Assembly: GCF_034087045.1 (NCBI RefSeq)
Contig: NZ_CP139247.1
Span: 5,482,001 to 5,546,000, forward strand
DNA from: Chitinophaga sancti
GTDB taxonomy: Bacteria > Bacteroidota > Bacteroidia > Chitinophagales > Chitinophagaceae
Reading direction: 5' to 3'
DNA: 64,000 nucleotides
Positions 35,118-44,110 of this stretch are shown one piece after another (position 1 is the stretch's first letter; every line of letters begins with the position of its first letter). The notes beneath the pieces are model-generated. The model was given only the letters and a program-made list of their open reading frames with translations, made no database searches and was not told where the DNA came from. Both the position numbers and the translations under genes were made by a program.

Positions 35118-38100
35118 TTAATTCGTACTATCGTCTGTACTGATCACATTACCACCAGGTAAATCCTGCATTGCATGATGCGCAGTATCGCTAAAGTCTG
35201 ATTTCATACGATCCAGTAATGAAATAAACTGCTGCGCCATCTGTCCATCACGCTGCAAATCGCTGGTCATCCTGTTCTCAGGCAGACTACGGTAGTAGTT
35301 GATCTGCTGTTGACAATCCTTCTTGATCAGACTGGCAATCTGTTCAGCCTTCGCCTTATCACCAGCCAGGTAGTACGCATATACAGTCTGCATAGAACTG
35401 TAGTTATGCATCTGACCCGGAGTAGTCATGGCATAAGGGAACGTGCTTTGCAACAGGTTGCTATCCGCCTTGTTCAGTGCCAGTAATGCCTGATCTTTCT
35501 TATTATCCAGCGCCAGGGCAGTACCCAGGCGGGTATAAGCATTTCTCAGGTACTGAAGCAGCTTACGGTTAGGTTCGTCGAAGTAAGTAGTTGGAATATT
35601 CGCACCACCGAAGGTGAACTTATTCATCATTACATCGTACATCACCGGCACGTTTACATTCTTCTCAGCACCCATTGGATCTTCGCTTTCTTCTTTTTTC
35701 AGCGGAACCAGGCGATAGGTCAGACCATCCATACGGAGGTAGTCGTTCAGACCCAGGTCGGTAGGACTGGTGAAATAGATAGGGCGTTTAAATGCATTGG
35801 TCGCAATGATATCCAGTGCAGCCAGGTCATTCTTCAGCAGGTAGTTCTTATTTACCTGGAATGGCAGCTGTGGCAGGATACGGCTGCTGTCGTACGCACT
35901 TACAGTATTCGAAGCCAGTACTTCAGCTTTATCAACAGGAATGAACAATCTCTTTACAGGGAGGTAGTTCATCTGCTCGTTGCTCTGGGTGGTTACCATC
36001 GCACGACTGTCAGTAGAACCCATGAAGTTCAGGACTTCTTTCAGGTTATAGAATTTATCCTGCGGGAAGTTACCACCATCATAGAACTGAACGTAGTTGT
36101 GGTTTTCGCCACGGTATTTATCCGCACTCCATGTCATTGGAATAGCTGGACTCTGGTTTACCGCCTGGCGGGCCTGATCGATATACCAGTCCACACCGAG
36201 TAAGCTCAGGTTGATTACACGTACATCTGTACGAACGCCTTCTACTTCCTGTGCAAACCACAGCGGGTAAGTATCGTTATCACCGACAGTGAAGAGGATC
36301 GCATTCGGCGCACATGAATTAAGGTAGTCAGAAGCCACATCTTTCGCAATCGTCTTGGTAGAACGATCATGATCATCCCACTCCTGCGCACCCATCAGTA
36401 CAGGTACTGCCAGGATACAGATCACAGTAGCGATTGGCGCTGCAACTGCCAGTTTGGTTTTGCTCTTCAGGAACTGGTATACTGCCAGTACACCCAGTCC
36501 AATCCACACCGCATAAGCATAGAAAGATCCTACATAAGCGTAGTCACGCTCACGTGGCTGGTTACCAGCCTGGTTCAGGTACAATACAATCGCGAAACCA
36601 GTGAAGAAGAACAGCAGACCAACTACCAGGGTATCGCGGCGGTGGTATTTATAATGATACAACAGGCCGAATATACCTAAGAGGAATGGCAGGAGGAACA
36701 GGGTATTGTGCCCCTTGTTGTTCTTCAAACTATCTGGCATGGCAGACTGGTCACCATACAGGAAGTTATCGATGAAAGGAATACCGGAAATCCAGTTACC
36801 GTCTCTCACGTTACCATAACCCTGTGTATCATTCTGTTTGCCAGCAAAGTTCCACATGAAGTAACGGAAGTACATAAAGTTAACCTGGTATTCCAGGAAG
36901 AACTTTACGTTGTCGCCAAAAGTTGGCTTTTCACCCTGTTGTAAGCCCAGGAAACTACGATAGTAGTCAGCATGACCCTGATCGTTAGACGCGTCCCAAA
37001 CACGAGGGAACAGCATTTTATCTTCAGCAGCATAAACAGGTTCCTGTTTTTTGCCGGCCACTACATATTTAGGTTTACCGTTTTCATCAAAACCGCGTGC
37101 GTACACATTGCTGGTTTCTTTGTATTCGGTAGGACGGGCAGTAAATACCTGGCCATAGATCAGCGGGAAATCACCATACTGCTCACGACCCAGGTAACCT
37201 ACCAGGGAGATTGGGTTATCTACGTTATACATATCCACAGCCGGATTGGCAGTAGACCTTACCATGGTGGTAATATAAGTGGAGTAACCCAGTAACAGGA
37301 AGAGGGTACAGTAGATGGTCAGTTTGGTTGCATGGATCGCATTTTGTGCCAGCAGGTTACCACCAGCCTGTTTAACCACCCATGGAATACCCAGCACCGC
37401 ACCTGCGATGATGATCTTCAGGAATATCATACCGCTACCATCAGCGTCGATGAATGCAGGGATGAGGATTACGGAAGAGATCAGGATCAATGGAGCGTAG
37501 ATGCCGAATTTTGGATTTTTCAGACCATAGATCAGGGCTACAATAATAGCAATAAAGTAGAATCCAAAACCAGTGAAGAAAGGCAGGTGCAGGTAGTTTA
37601 CGAAGAACACGTCCATATAACCGGAAGCCTTGATGGTATCCTGGATAATGAATTTCTGTATCAGACCAGTTATTGCACAACCAATAATAAACGCCCAGAA
37701 GGTACCCATAGGGGTCGCTTTGTAACGTTTAAAGTAATATACCATCACAATAGCAGGGATGGTGAGGAGGTTCAGCAGGTGGACACCGATAGAGAGGCCC
37801 ATCATGAAAGCGATGAACACGATCCAGCGGTCGGCATAAGCCTCTTCGGATTCATGTTCCCATTTCAGGATAGCCCAGAATACGATGGCAGTGAAGAAAG
37901 ACGACATAGCGTACACCTCACCTTCCACAGCAGAGAACCAGAATGAGTCAGAAAAAGTATAAGCGAGGGCACCTACGATACCTGCGCCCATGATAGCGAT
38001 CATTTTTTCGCCGGAGATCGATTCGTCTGCCTTCACCATAAGGCGGCGTGCGAAGTGGGTAATGGTCCAAAAGAGGAACAGGATAGTAAAACCACTTGCA

Positions 38101-38345
38101 AGGGCAGACATCGTGTTAACACCAATAGCGGCATGCTTCTGGCCGAAGAAAATAATAAAGAGCCTACCCAACAGCACAAAAAGCGGAGCACCTGGAGGGT
38201 GAGGGATCTGCACCTTAGCGGCGGTGCTAATAAACTCACCGCAGTCCCATAAGCTGCCGGTCGCCTCCATAGTCATAATATAGACAGTGCAGGCAATGAT
38301 ACAAATAACCCAACCCACAATGTTGTTGGTCCTTTTAAAATTCAT
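35118..38345 (-). CDS. DUF2723 membrane protein, O-mannosyltransferase-like
   Basis: A 1075-residue protein with about a dozen membrane helices in its N-terminal ~680 residues, then a large soluble C-terminal half. The opening TMEATGSLWDCGEFISTAAKVQIPHPPGAPLFVLLGRLF is the DUF2723 hallmark; the Asp/Glu of the first loop correspond to the acidic site of GT-C fold glycosyltransferases. In Bacteroidota members are linked to protein O-glycosylation. The soluble part has NAILFTVGDNDTYPLWFAQEV and tetratricopeptide-like helices near the end. It is transcribed alone, with a clear terminator after it. Confidence 0.87.
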   Translation of the reverse strand: MNFKRTNNIVGWVICIIACTVYIMTMEATGSLWDCGEFISTAAKVQIPHPPGAPLFVLLGRLFIIFFGQKHAAIGVNTMSALASGFTILFLFWTITHFARRLMVKADESISGEKMIAIMGAGIVGALAYTFSDSFWFSAVEGEVYAMSSFFTAIVFWAILKWEHESEEAYADRWIVFIAFMMGLSIGVHLLNLLTIPAIVMVYYFKRYKATPMGTFWAFIIGCAITGLIQKFIIQDTIKASGYMDVFFVNYLHLPFFTGFGFYFIAIIVALIYGLKNPKFGIYAPLILISSVILIPAFIDADGSGMIFLKIIIAGAVLGIPWVVKQAGGNLLAQNAIHATKLTIYCTLFLLLGYSTYITTMVRSTANPAVDMYNVDNPISLVGYLGREQYGDFPLIYGQVFTARPTEYKETSNVYARGFDENGKPKYVVAGKKQEPVYAAEDKMLFPRVWDASNDQGHADYYRSFLGLQQGEKPTFGDNVKFFLEYQVNFMYFRYFMWNFAGKQNDTQGYGNVRDGNWISGIPFIDNFLYGDQSAMPDSLKNNKGHNTLFLLPFLLGIFGLLYHYKYHRRDTLVVGLLFFFTGFAIVLYLNQAGNQPRERDYAYVGSFYAYAVWIGLGVLAVYQFLKSKTKLAVAAPIATVICILAVPVLMGAQEWDDHDRSTKTIAKDVASDYLNSCAPNAILFTVGDNDTYPLWFAQEVEGVRTDVRVINLSLLGVDWYIDQARQAVNQSPAIPMTWSADKYRGENHNYVQFYDGGNFPQDKFYNLKEVLNFMGSTDSRAMVTTQSNEQMNYLPVKRLFIPVDKAEVLASNTVSAYDSSRILPQLPFQVNKNYLLKNDLAALDIIATNAFKRPIYFTSPTDLGLNDYLRMDGLTYRLVPLKKEESEDPMGAEKNVNVPVMYDVMMNKFTFGGANIPTTYFDEPNRKLLQYLRNAYTRLGTALALDNKKDQALLALNKADSNLLQSTFPYAMTTPGQMHNYSSMQTVYAYYLAGDKAKAEQIASLIKKDCQQQINYYRSLPENRMTSDLQRDGQMAQQFISLLDRMKSDFSDTAHHAMQDLPGGNVISTDDSTN

Positions 38346-38530
38346 AGAGATGTTTTAGGTCCGACAAAAATAGAAAAAGTGGCAAATTATGATAATTAGA
38401 GATAACAGTTTTAACTTTTTCTTTAATAAGTGAAAAAAAATGAAGATTTACAGGGATTTATGGGGTTTGGGGTAGGATTTTTTAATTCTATTTTAATTCA
38501 GGGGGTCATCTTACCGGGTAAAATCAAAAA

Positions 38531-38550
38531 TGCCGGCCATGGGGCCGGCA
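38531..38550. terminator. Terminator between SAM hydrolase-like gene and DUF2723
   Basis: TGCCGGCC (38531-38538) pairs exactly with GGCCGGCA (38543-38550), loop ATGG. Lies just after the 38556 gene's stop on the minus strand. The rest of 38346-38555 is AT-rich and should hold the DUF2723 promoter. Confidence 0.75.
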
Positions 38551-38555
38551 TAAAA

Positions 38556-39389
38556 TCAGTTAAATATAACCCTGACCGTCTGGTAAAACGACAGTTTCTG
38601 GTACCCGGTATTCTGCTGACTCGTCAACTGATCCCTGCGGAACCCCTGTAAACCAAACAAACCGGCAGCATTACCTTTATTAATAGCGATCTCCAGGTAA
38701 CCGGCGGCATTGAACATGGCCAGTTTATGTCCTTCCGGTACATCGGAATAGGTTTCACTGAGGGAGGAAATGACTTCATCCCTGCGGAAAAAGATAGAGA
38801 ACTTTCTACCCTGGCGCTGCTCCTCGAACTGTTTGCGGGTGATATTCACCACTACATTCTCGAAGTTGTCGATATGAATGATCTGACCATCGATATAATC
38901 CTGCCCGGTCATGGGCTGTAAGTTATTTTTAATAACGTATTCGTTTGCCTGTTCTCCCAGGTCAGTTAATTTCTTACCGCTTTTGAGATCATTGAATGCC
39001 TGGGCAAAACGTTTCAGTATCCCAAAGGTATCTTTCGCCTGATCTTTTGCGAGCGGTAATTTGACTACTACTCCAGGTAACCCTTCTGCAATCATGGTAA
39101 TCAGCCCGTTATCTGCGCAGGCGATATACTGACCATTGTGCTGAGCGAGCAACACATGATCTGCTTTTCTATCGAACAGATTAATGAGTACTATATGAAA
39201 TGTACCTGCTGCAAAATGCGCGAAAGCACCTTTACAGATATACGTAGCCTGCGGCAGGTTGAACGGAGAAATCTGGTGAGTAACGTCCACTAACTGAGCA
39301 CCGGGACAGTCCTGCGACAGCTGCCCTTTCATGGCGCCGACGAGGTAATCCTGTAAACCGATATCTGATGTTAGTGTTATAATGGACAT
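38556..39389 (-). CDS. SAM hydroxide adenosyltransferase (DUF62) family protein
   Basis: A 277-residue protein of the family that splits S-adenosylmethionine to adenosine and methionine. Visible marks: ITLTSDIGLQDYLVGAMKGQL at the N-terminus (with the conserved Asp), VDVTHQISPFNLPQA, CADNGLITM and the C-terminal domain with FNAAGYLEIAINKGNAAGLFGL. Cytoplasmic, normal length. It sits alone between terminators. In Bacteroidota the biological role is not settled. Confidence 0.9.
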   Translation of the reverse strand: MSIITLTSDIGLQDYLVGAMKGQLSQDCPGAQLVDVTHQISPFNLPQATYICKGAFAHFAAGTFHIVLINLFDRKADHVLLAQHNGQYIACADNGLITMIAEGLPGVVVKLPLAKDQAKDTFGILKRFAQAFNDLKSGKKLTDLGEQANEYVIKNNLQPMTGQDYIDGQIIHIDNFENVVVNITRKQFEEQRQGRKFSIFFRRDEVISSLSETYSDVPEGHKLAMFNAAGYLEIAINKGNAAGLFGLQGFRRDQLTSQQNTGYQKLSFYQTVRVIFN

Positions 39390-39565
39390 TCGTGATTATT
39401 AGATTCGCTTTATCTTCAAATTTGATGCCATTGAAGACTGGCGTTGATTTTAATGCAAAGTAAGATAATATTTAGATGCGGGAGACTGTCAATGTGAAAA
39501 TACTTGTTCAGATGTGTATAACTCTGTGAACTTGTATAGATAAGGGTTTGGGGCGGTGTAAAGCA

Positions 39566-39598
39566 AATCCGGAACTGCATTATAGTCAGTTCCGGATT
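39566..39598. terminator. Terminator of the SDR gene
   Basis: Twelve-base perfect arms 39566-39577 and 39587-39598 around a 9-base loop, directly downstream of the SDR stop codon on the minus strand. Confidence 0.8.
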
Positions 39599-39607
39599 GA
39601 ATGTCAA

Positions 39608-40420
39608 TTATTTTAAAGGAGAATTTGGTTCTTTCTTAAAGTGGTTGTACACCATTCCATCGAGAAATCCGGGTAGTAGTTTACTCAGCAACACGGTCAG
39701 TTTTCCCTGTCCCGTTAATACCAATGTACGTTTACGTTTAGCAATCGATTTATTGATAGCTGAAGCAACTGCTTCGGCGGTCATAAGTTTTCCTTCGTCG
39801 AGGGGTGTTTCGCCCTGTACGTTACCTTTATCGTTCAGTGCCGTGTTGCGGATATTGGAGGCAGTAAAACCCGGGCACACCCACATTACGTTGACGCCTG
39901 TATGCAGGAGTTCTGTTCTCAGCGATTCCAGGAAGCCCTGCATGGCGAACTTGCTGGCAGAGTAACCGGTTCTGCCGGGAAGGCCACGGTAACCGGCGAT
40001 GGAAGATACGCCGACGATGGTTCCCTTATTTTCGAGGATGGAAGGTAATGCATAATTTGTACAATACACGGTTCCCCAGAAATTGATATCCATCAGTTGT
40101 TTTAACACAGACAAATTGACACCATTGAAGAGGGCGCGCATAGAGATACCTGCATTGTTGATGAGGATATCTATTTTACCGAAATGGGCAATCGTTTGTC
40201 CGATAAAAGCTTTACAATCATCCTCTTTACTGACATCGGCGACATAGGTGAACAGGGCATTTGTTTTCAGCTCATCGCTGAGGGCCAGCAGGGCGTCCTG
40301 CTTACGGCCACATACGGCGACTTTGGCGCCGGAGCGGAGGAGGTCAATTGCGATGGCTTTTCCTATACCGGAAGTTCCGCCGGTGATAACGGCTACTTTG
40401 TTTTCGAAAGGTTGTTGCAT
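39608..40420 (-). CDS. Short-chain dehydrogenase/reductase
   Basis: A 270-residue NAD(P)-dependent oxidoreductase with a Rossmann fold: cofactor motif TGGTSGIGKA, NNAG (ILINNAGIS), the catalytic Ser in GVSSIAGYRG and the YSASK catalytic Tyr-Lys. It resembles DltE/YqjQ-like SDRs; the substrate is not predictable. It starts 10-15 nt from an AT-rich gap facing the tRNA promoter region. Confidence 0.9.
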   Translation of the reverse strand: MQQPFENKVAVITGGTSGIGKAIAIDLLRSGAKVAVCGRKQDALLALSDELKTNALFTYVADVSKEDDCKAFIGQTIAHFGKIDILINNAGISMRALFNGVNLSVLKQLMDINFWGTVYCTNYALPSILENKGTIVGVSSIAGYRGLPGRTGYSASKFAMQGFLESLRTELLHTGVNVMWVCPGFTASNIRNTALNDKGNVQGETPLDEGKLMTAEAVASAINKSIAKRKRTLVLTGQGKLTVLLSKLLPGFLDGMVYNHFKKEPNSPLK

Positions 40421-40530
40421 TAGAAATTTTTAACAATCGCAAAAATAAGTGGGATATTGGATAATATGAGATTTTGTTTGTGAAGAGCAGGTAAAATTGT
40501 GAGTATGTTTTAAAAAAAGTTGTCAAAAAG

Positions 40531-40560
40531 TTGGGAGATATTAAATAATTCCTATCTTTG
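40531..40560 (+). promoter_or_regulatory. Promoter of tRNA-Lys
   Basis: TTG at 40531-40533 and TATCTTTG at 40553-40560 with 19 bases between fit the Bacteroidota vegetative promoter (TTTG and TAnnTTTG). The -7 element ends 25 nt before the tRNA. Confidence 0.7.
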
Positions 40561-40585
40561 CACTCCCAATAACGAATTGGGGTAT

Positions 40586-40658
40586 GATTCCGTAGCTCAG
40601 TTGGTAGAGCAATACACTTTTAATGTATGGGTCTTGGGTTCGAGTCCCAACGGGATCA
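40586..40658 (+). tRNA. tRNA-Lys (TTT)
   Basis: A 73-nt cloverleaf: acceptor GATTCCG pairs with CGGGATC (one G-T), D-arm GCTCAGTTGGTAGAGC, anticodon stem ATACA/TGTAT with loop CTTTTAA giving anticodon TTT at 40619-40621, and T-arm with GGTTCGAGTCC. Discriminator A; CCA is not encoded. Confidence 0.96.
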
Positions 40659-40662
40659 CAGG

Positions 40663-40706
40663 AAACCAGAAAGCTTCAAGTTCAAGAACTTGAAGCTTTC
40701 TGGTTT
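40663..40706 (+). terminator. Perfect 21-bp hairpin after tRNA-Lys
   Basis: Arms 40663-40683 and 40686-40706 are exact reverse complements with a 2-base loop and a T-run at the end. Very strong terminator 4 nt after the tRNA. Confidence 0.85.
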
Positions 40707-40741
40707 TTGGAGCTTTCATTCACACTATTTATTATCAATCT

Positions 40742-40770
40742 GTAGCGAGGTTCGAGTCTCATTGGAGTGT
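40742..40770 (+). other. tRNA T-arm-like fragment
   Basis: GAGGTTCGAGTCTCATTGGA resembles the 3' part of the nearby tRNA-Lys (TTGGGTTCGAGTCCCAACGGGA). No cloverleaf can be formed. It may be a decayed tRNA or the far end of an old integration site. The stretch 40707-40827 shows no gene. Confidence 0.4.
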
Positions 40771-40827
40771 TAACTAAGAATAACATTAGAACAATACTCC
40801 ATTATTGTTCATGATCATTAGCAACAG

Positions 40828-40992
40828 TTATTTTCGTAATGAGGCATATGAGTTAATAAGTCGTAAGTATTCGCTTCCCGGCATTCCGGAATAGATATCT
40901 ATAGGCTTTATCTTTGCCGCTGTATTCATTGATGCCATCAGGTTTACAGTATTACTTTCCAATCCTGGTATTTCCAAAACCGGTTCAGTCAT
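40828..40992 (-). pseudogene. Short coding-like frame, probably a gene relic
   Basis: A 54-codon frame from ATG 40992 with a normal-looking composition (VLEIPGLESNTVNLMAS, KIKPIDIYSGMPGSEYLRL). I do not recognise the family. An in-frame GTG lies 15 nt upstream. It lies in a 1-kb stretch between tRNA-Lys and the truncated hydrolase that has the look of decayed accessory DNA. It could equally be a small real gene. Confidence 0.35.
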
Positions 40993-41116
40993 ATCATTTG
41001 CATTCACTCATTTGGTAAACGGAAACTACCAGCTTAACCTGGTTCCATTCTTTATTTTAAATGAGTTGAAGGCGTTTGGGTAAGCTCCACTTATTTATTC
41101 TATTATCAGATGTCGT

Positions 41117-41599
41117 CTATTTTGCGTGCTGCAAAAAATCGACCATCAATTCGGTGAGTTGTTCAGGTTGTTCCTGTTGCAACCAGTGACCCGCACCTTC
41201 AATGATGTGAAAGCTTTGCATTTTTGTACAGGCCTTGCGCTGCATCTGTTCTAATGCGCCTGGCGGACGAAATGTTGCCCAGTCAGCGACTCCTGAAATA
41301 AAGCAAGAGGGTACATCTATGGTGTGACCCGAAAAAAGTTCGAGGTCAGACCTATTTAATCCGCTCGTGGTACAACGGTACCAGTTTAATCCGCCCTGAA
41401 AACCGGTACGTTTAAACTCCTGTGTATAGAAATCAATTTCGTTATCAGGAAGCCATTTACAAGCGTCTATTTCATCCTGCGACGGCATGTAGGGAGCAAC
41501 TGACTCTGGCATTGTTTTATCCAGATCCATCACATAATAAGTAGGCTGCCTGGCGAATTCTTCTGCCGTGCCCGAGGTGAGGGCAAATCCTCTCTTCAA
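41117..41599 (-). pseudogene. Alpha/beta-hydrolase, C-terminal half only
   Basis: A 160-codon frame that matches the C-terminal half of epoxide-hydrolase-like alpha/beta hydrolases: the cap-to-core segment (QGGLNWYRC), IDVPSCFISGVADWATF (the loop with the acid residue) and IEGAGHWLQQEQPEQLTELMVDFL (the catalytic His). The oxyanion-hole HG motif and the nucleophile elbow of the N-terminal half are missing. Upstream 41600-41764 does not contain them in any frame that I can find. So the gene is truncated and the product should be inactive. Confidence 0.7.
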
Positions 41600-41764
41600 A
41601 TCTATACTTCATAAATACACATATAATATCCATCTAGCCCATATGCTGATGGGTCAGCTTATAAGTCTTCAGGTCTATTAACACGAAACATTAGAGGTAT
41701 ACACCCAGTACACAAAACACTAAGATATTTACCGTATATTCAATCTAACAACTCTTAAAATGCC

Positions 41765-42565
41765 ATGCACGTTACCTCTCTTCGCACATCGCAGTCTGCT
41801 AACAGAGCTTCCGCCAATAACACCTCTTCTGCAGGTATTTCCCGGCCTGCTGCAACGGTAAATAAGCCTGTAATACAGCTCACAAAAAGCCTTACATCTG
41901 CAGTAAACCCTGAAGCCGTGGTCAGCGCCTCCGCTAAGTCCAGGTGGATGATGGTACAGGGCCTGCAACAGCTGGGCTATCCTGATTGGCACCTCACCAT
42001 CTTCCCTATTAACCAGGAAGAATGGAGAAATAGCTTTCAATTGCCTGCCAATGGTAACCGTCCCGTAAAGAAATGGATGCTATACGACGAATTTCACTTT
42101 ACCAATCGCGAAGGCGACCACTTCTTCTATACCGATGATTGTGTTCCCCTGAAAAGCAGCATGGAATCAAGAGGCAAAAGCCCTGCATGGGAGCTACAGG
42201 ATAAATGGACCTGGGCAAACTGGATTTGTCACCAATATTTCAATGTAAACTATGATGCGTTACAGCAATACGTACAAGAACGTCCCAGGGCTGAACAGGA
42301 AGAAGCAAAAGCACTGAAAGCAGAAGAGAAATTCCAGCAAAACCTGTGGGAGCTCTATAAAGATTCTGTGAGACGTCTTCCTGAATGGCATGAAAAAGAG
42401 AAGCTGGACGTGTATAGCTGGACAAAGCTAATCCAAGACGGCTACCAGGGCACTGATGAACAATTTAAACTACAGATAGCTGAGGAAGTCAAAGGAATTC
42501 CTTATCCGAAACAGGAGAGAGTATGGGTCGATAATGAAAAAGGATATGGATATGAGACGCCCTAG
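41765..42565 (+). CDS. Uncharacterised protein with disordered N-terminus
   Basis: A 266-residue protein that I do not recognise. The first ~60 residues are Ser/Thr/Ala-rich and look disordered (SLRTSQSANRASANNTSSAG). The rest is rich in Trp and charged residues (WMMVQGLQQLGYPDWHLTIFP, WELQDKWTWANWICHQYFNV), then a long charged helix (RAEQEEAKALKAEEKFQQNL). No signal peptide or membrane segment. The disordered leader is a little like those of cargo proteins of contractile injection systems, but that is only an impression. Its stop overlaps an opposing short frame. Confidence 0.6.
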   Translation: MHVTSLRTSQSANRASANNTSSAGISRPAATVNKPVIQLTKSLTSAVNPEAVVSASAKSRWMMVQGLQQLGYPDWHLTIFPINQEEWRNSFQLPANGNRPVKKWMLYDEFHFTNREGDHFFYTDDCVPLKSSMESRGKSPAWELQDKWTWANWICHQYFNVNYDALQQYVQERPRAEQEEAKALKAEEKFQQNLWELYKDSVRRLPEWHEKEKLDVYSWTKLIQDGYQGTDEQFKLQIAEEVKGIPYPKQERVWVDNEKGYGYETP

Positions 42566-42666
42566 CTTGAAATATCTTCCAACTCTTCAGGCTTGATATA
42601 AAGCCCACACTGTAAATAATTGCTATTATCCTTTATTGCATTAAACATAGCTTTCAACCCAATCAC
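42562..42666 (-). pseudogene. Short coding-like frame, probable 3' relic of a gene
   Basis: From GTG at 42666 a 34-codon frame reads VIGLKAMFNAIKDNSNYLQC and ends KPEELEDISS. The frame stays open upstream to about 42720 without an ATG. Composition looks like real protein; family unknown. The remaining 42667-42931 is AT-rich and otherwise shows nothing. Confidence 0.35.
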
Positions 42667-42931
42667 ATAAAAAAAAACCACCTGTAATATGTCGGGCTCT
42701 TTTCTTATTCAATATAAACTATCAGATCATATTCCGGATCTTATCGGGCATAAGCTCCCTGAACAGCAACCTAATTTTTATTATCTTAGTCCCGGGACGA
42801 TCAACCTGTAGCATTTCGAAACACAAAATTCACCCCGGGGAAAATACCCCTCCCCCAATGTATTTTTTCACCTTTTCGCGCAACAGTGTAAAGTGTAGCT
42901 TGCAAGTATTACCTCAATAACTCCTGAATCT

Positions 42932-44110
42932 ATGAGTCATAGTCGCAAAGTCGGTTACCTATTATTGACCCTGGTCATCATTTTCTACACACCTTATGTA
43001 GCCCTCCTACTCCGCGAAGGAGGAGAACTCCCCCAGGATTTCTTCAATTTTCCGGCAAAGGTGCCCACGGTAAAACCAGATAAGAATTACCTGGTGATTG
43101 TCATTACCTCCTTATTGTTCATCGCTTACCTGTTACTTGTCTTCTTCCCACGTATTTATGGGATACGACCTGCTACCACACCACCCCCACGGCCCCCCAA
43201 AACACGCTTACCATGGTGGTTCTGGCTGGGACTGGTTTTGTGGGGTGCGATTATAGTCATATTCGCCGCAAAACTCAGCGGCCCTAAATGGCTGTTGAAC
43301 TGGGCATTATTGCCCCTATGGTGGGGCTTTATCTTTATGCTGGATGGCATCGTCTATGCCCGCAATGGGGGTAAATCGTTGATGAAAAATGGAATGGCAG
43401 AACTTTTTGCCATGGGGATGCTCTCCATTTCAGGATGGCTCATCTTCGAGTATTTTAATTTTTTCATCAATATCAACTGGTTCTATCCGCATGCGGAGAT
43501 AGTGCCGCGGGATGAATTCCTGCTCTACGCCATTGTAGGCTCCTCTGCATTTATTCCCATGGCATTTGAGTGGTACCACCTCCTACTAACCTTCCCTCGC
43601 ATCAACGCTGGTTACCGGCAGGGCAGTAAGGTGAAATGGTCGCTGACAGCGCGTATCATCATCCTGATTGTGGCAGCCGGGTTGCTTTTCAGTATGGTAT
43701 TCGCACCGGATAGCCTGTTCTACGCCTTCTGGCTGGGGCCACTTACCATCCTGATTATTGTGCTTGGCATGCTGGGAAAATGGACGCCTTTCCGCGCTAT
43801 CCGCGAACAGGGGGACTGGAATCCGCTGATTGTTTTTTCTACCGTATGGGTTATACAGGGGCTTTGTGTGGAATGCTGGAACAGGCTGAGTTATTTCCAG
43901 TCCATAGCCGTACGGTTCCACGGCGGATCTTATAACCCGGGTTACTGGGATTACTGTATACCTTTTGTGAATTTCTACCATATTTTCAACATGCCTTTGT
44001 TAGGTTACCTGGGCTATGTGCCGTTCGGTATTTACTGTTTTATATGGGTGATTACAATGTCTTTTGTAATGAATATCAAATTACCGTTCACAATGGGGGA
44101 TCACGAATGA
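42932..44110 (+). CDS. Multi-spanning membrane protein of unknown function
   Basis: A 392-residue integral membrane protein with about ten hydrophobic helices (YLLLTLVIIFYTPYVALLL, YLVIVITSLLFIAYLLLVFF, WWFWLGLVLWGAIIVIFAA and others) and a proline-rich loop (ATTPPPRPPKTRLPW). No family recognised. Its stop codon overlaps the ATG of the histidine kinase gene (ATGA), so the two are translationally coupled. It may feed a signal to the kinase or be an accessory of the same pathway (inference). Confidence 0.75.
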   Translation: MSHSRKVGYLLLTLVIIFYTPYVALLLREGGELPQDFFNFPAKVPTVKPDKNYLVIVITSLLFIAYLLLVFFPRIYGIRPATTPPPRPPKTRLPWWFWLGLVLWGAIIVIFAAKLSGPKWLLNWALLPLWWGFIFMLDGIVYARNGGKSLMKNGMAELFAMGMLSISGWLIFEYFNFFININWFYPHAEIVPRDEFLLYAIVGSSAFIPMAFEWYHLLLTFPRINAGYRQGSKVKWSLTARIIILIVAAGLLFSMVFAPDSLFYAFWLGPLTILIIVLGMLGKWTPFRAIREQGDWNPLIVFSTVWVIQGLCVECWNRLSYFQSIAVRFHGGSYNPGYWDYCIPFVNFYHIFNMPLLGYLGYVPFGIYCFIWVITMSFVMNIKLPFTMGDHE

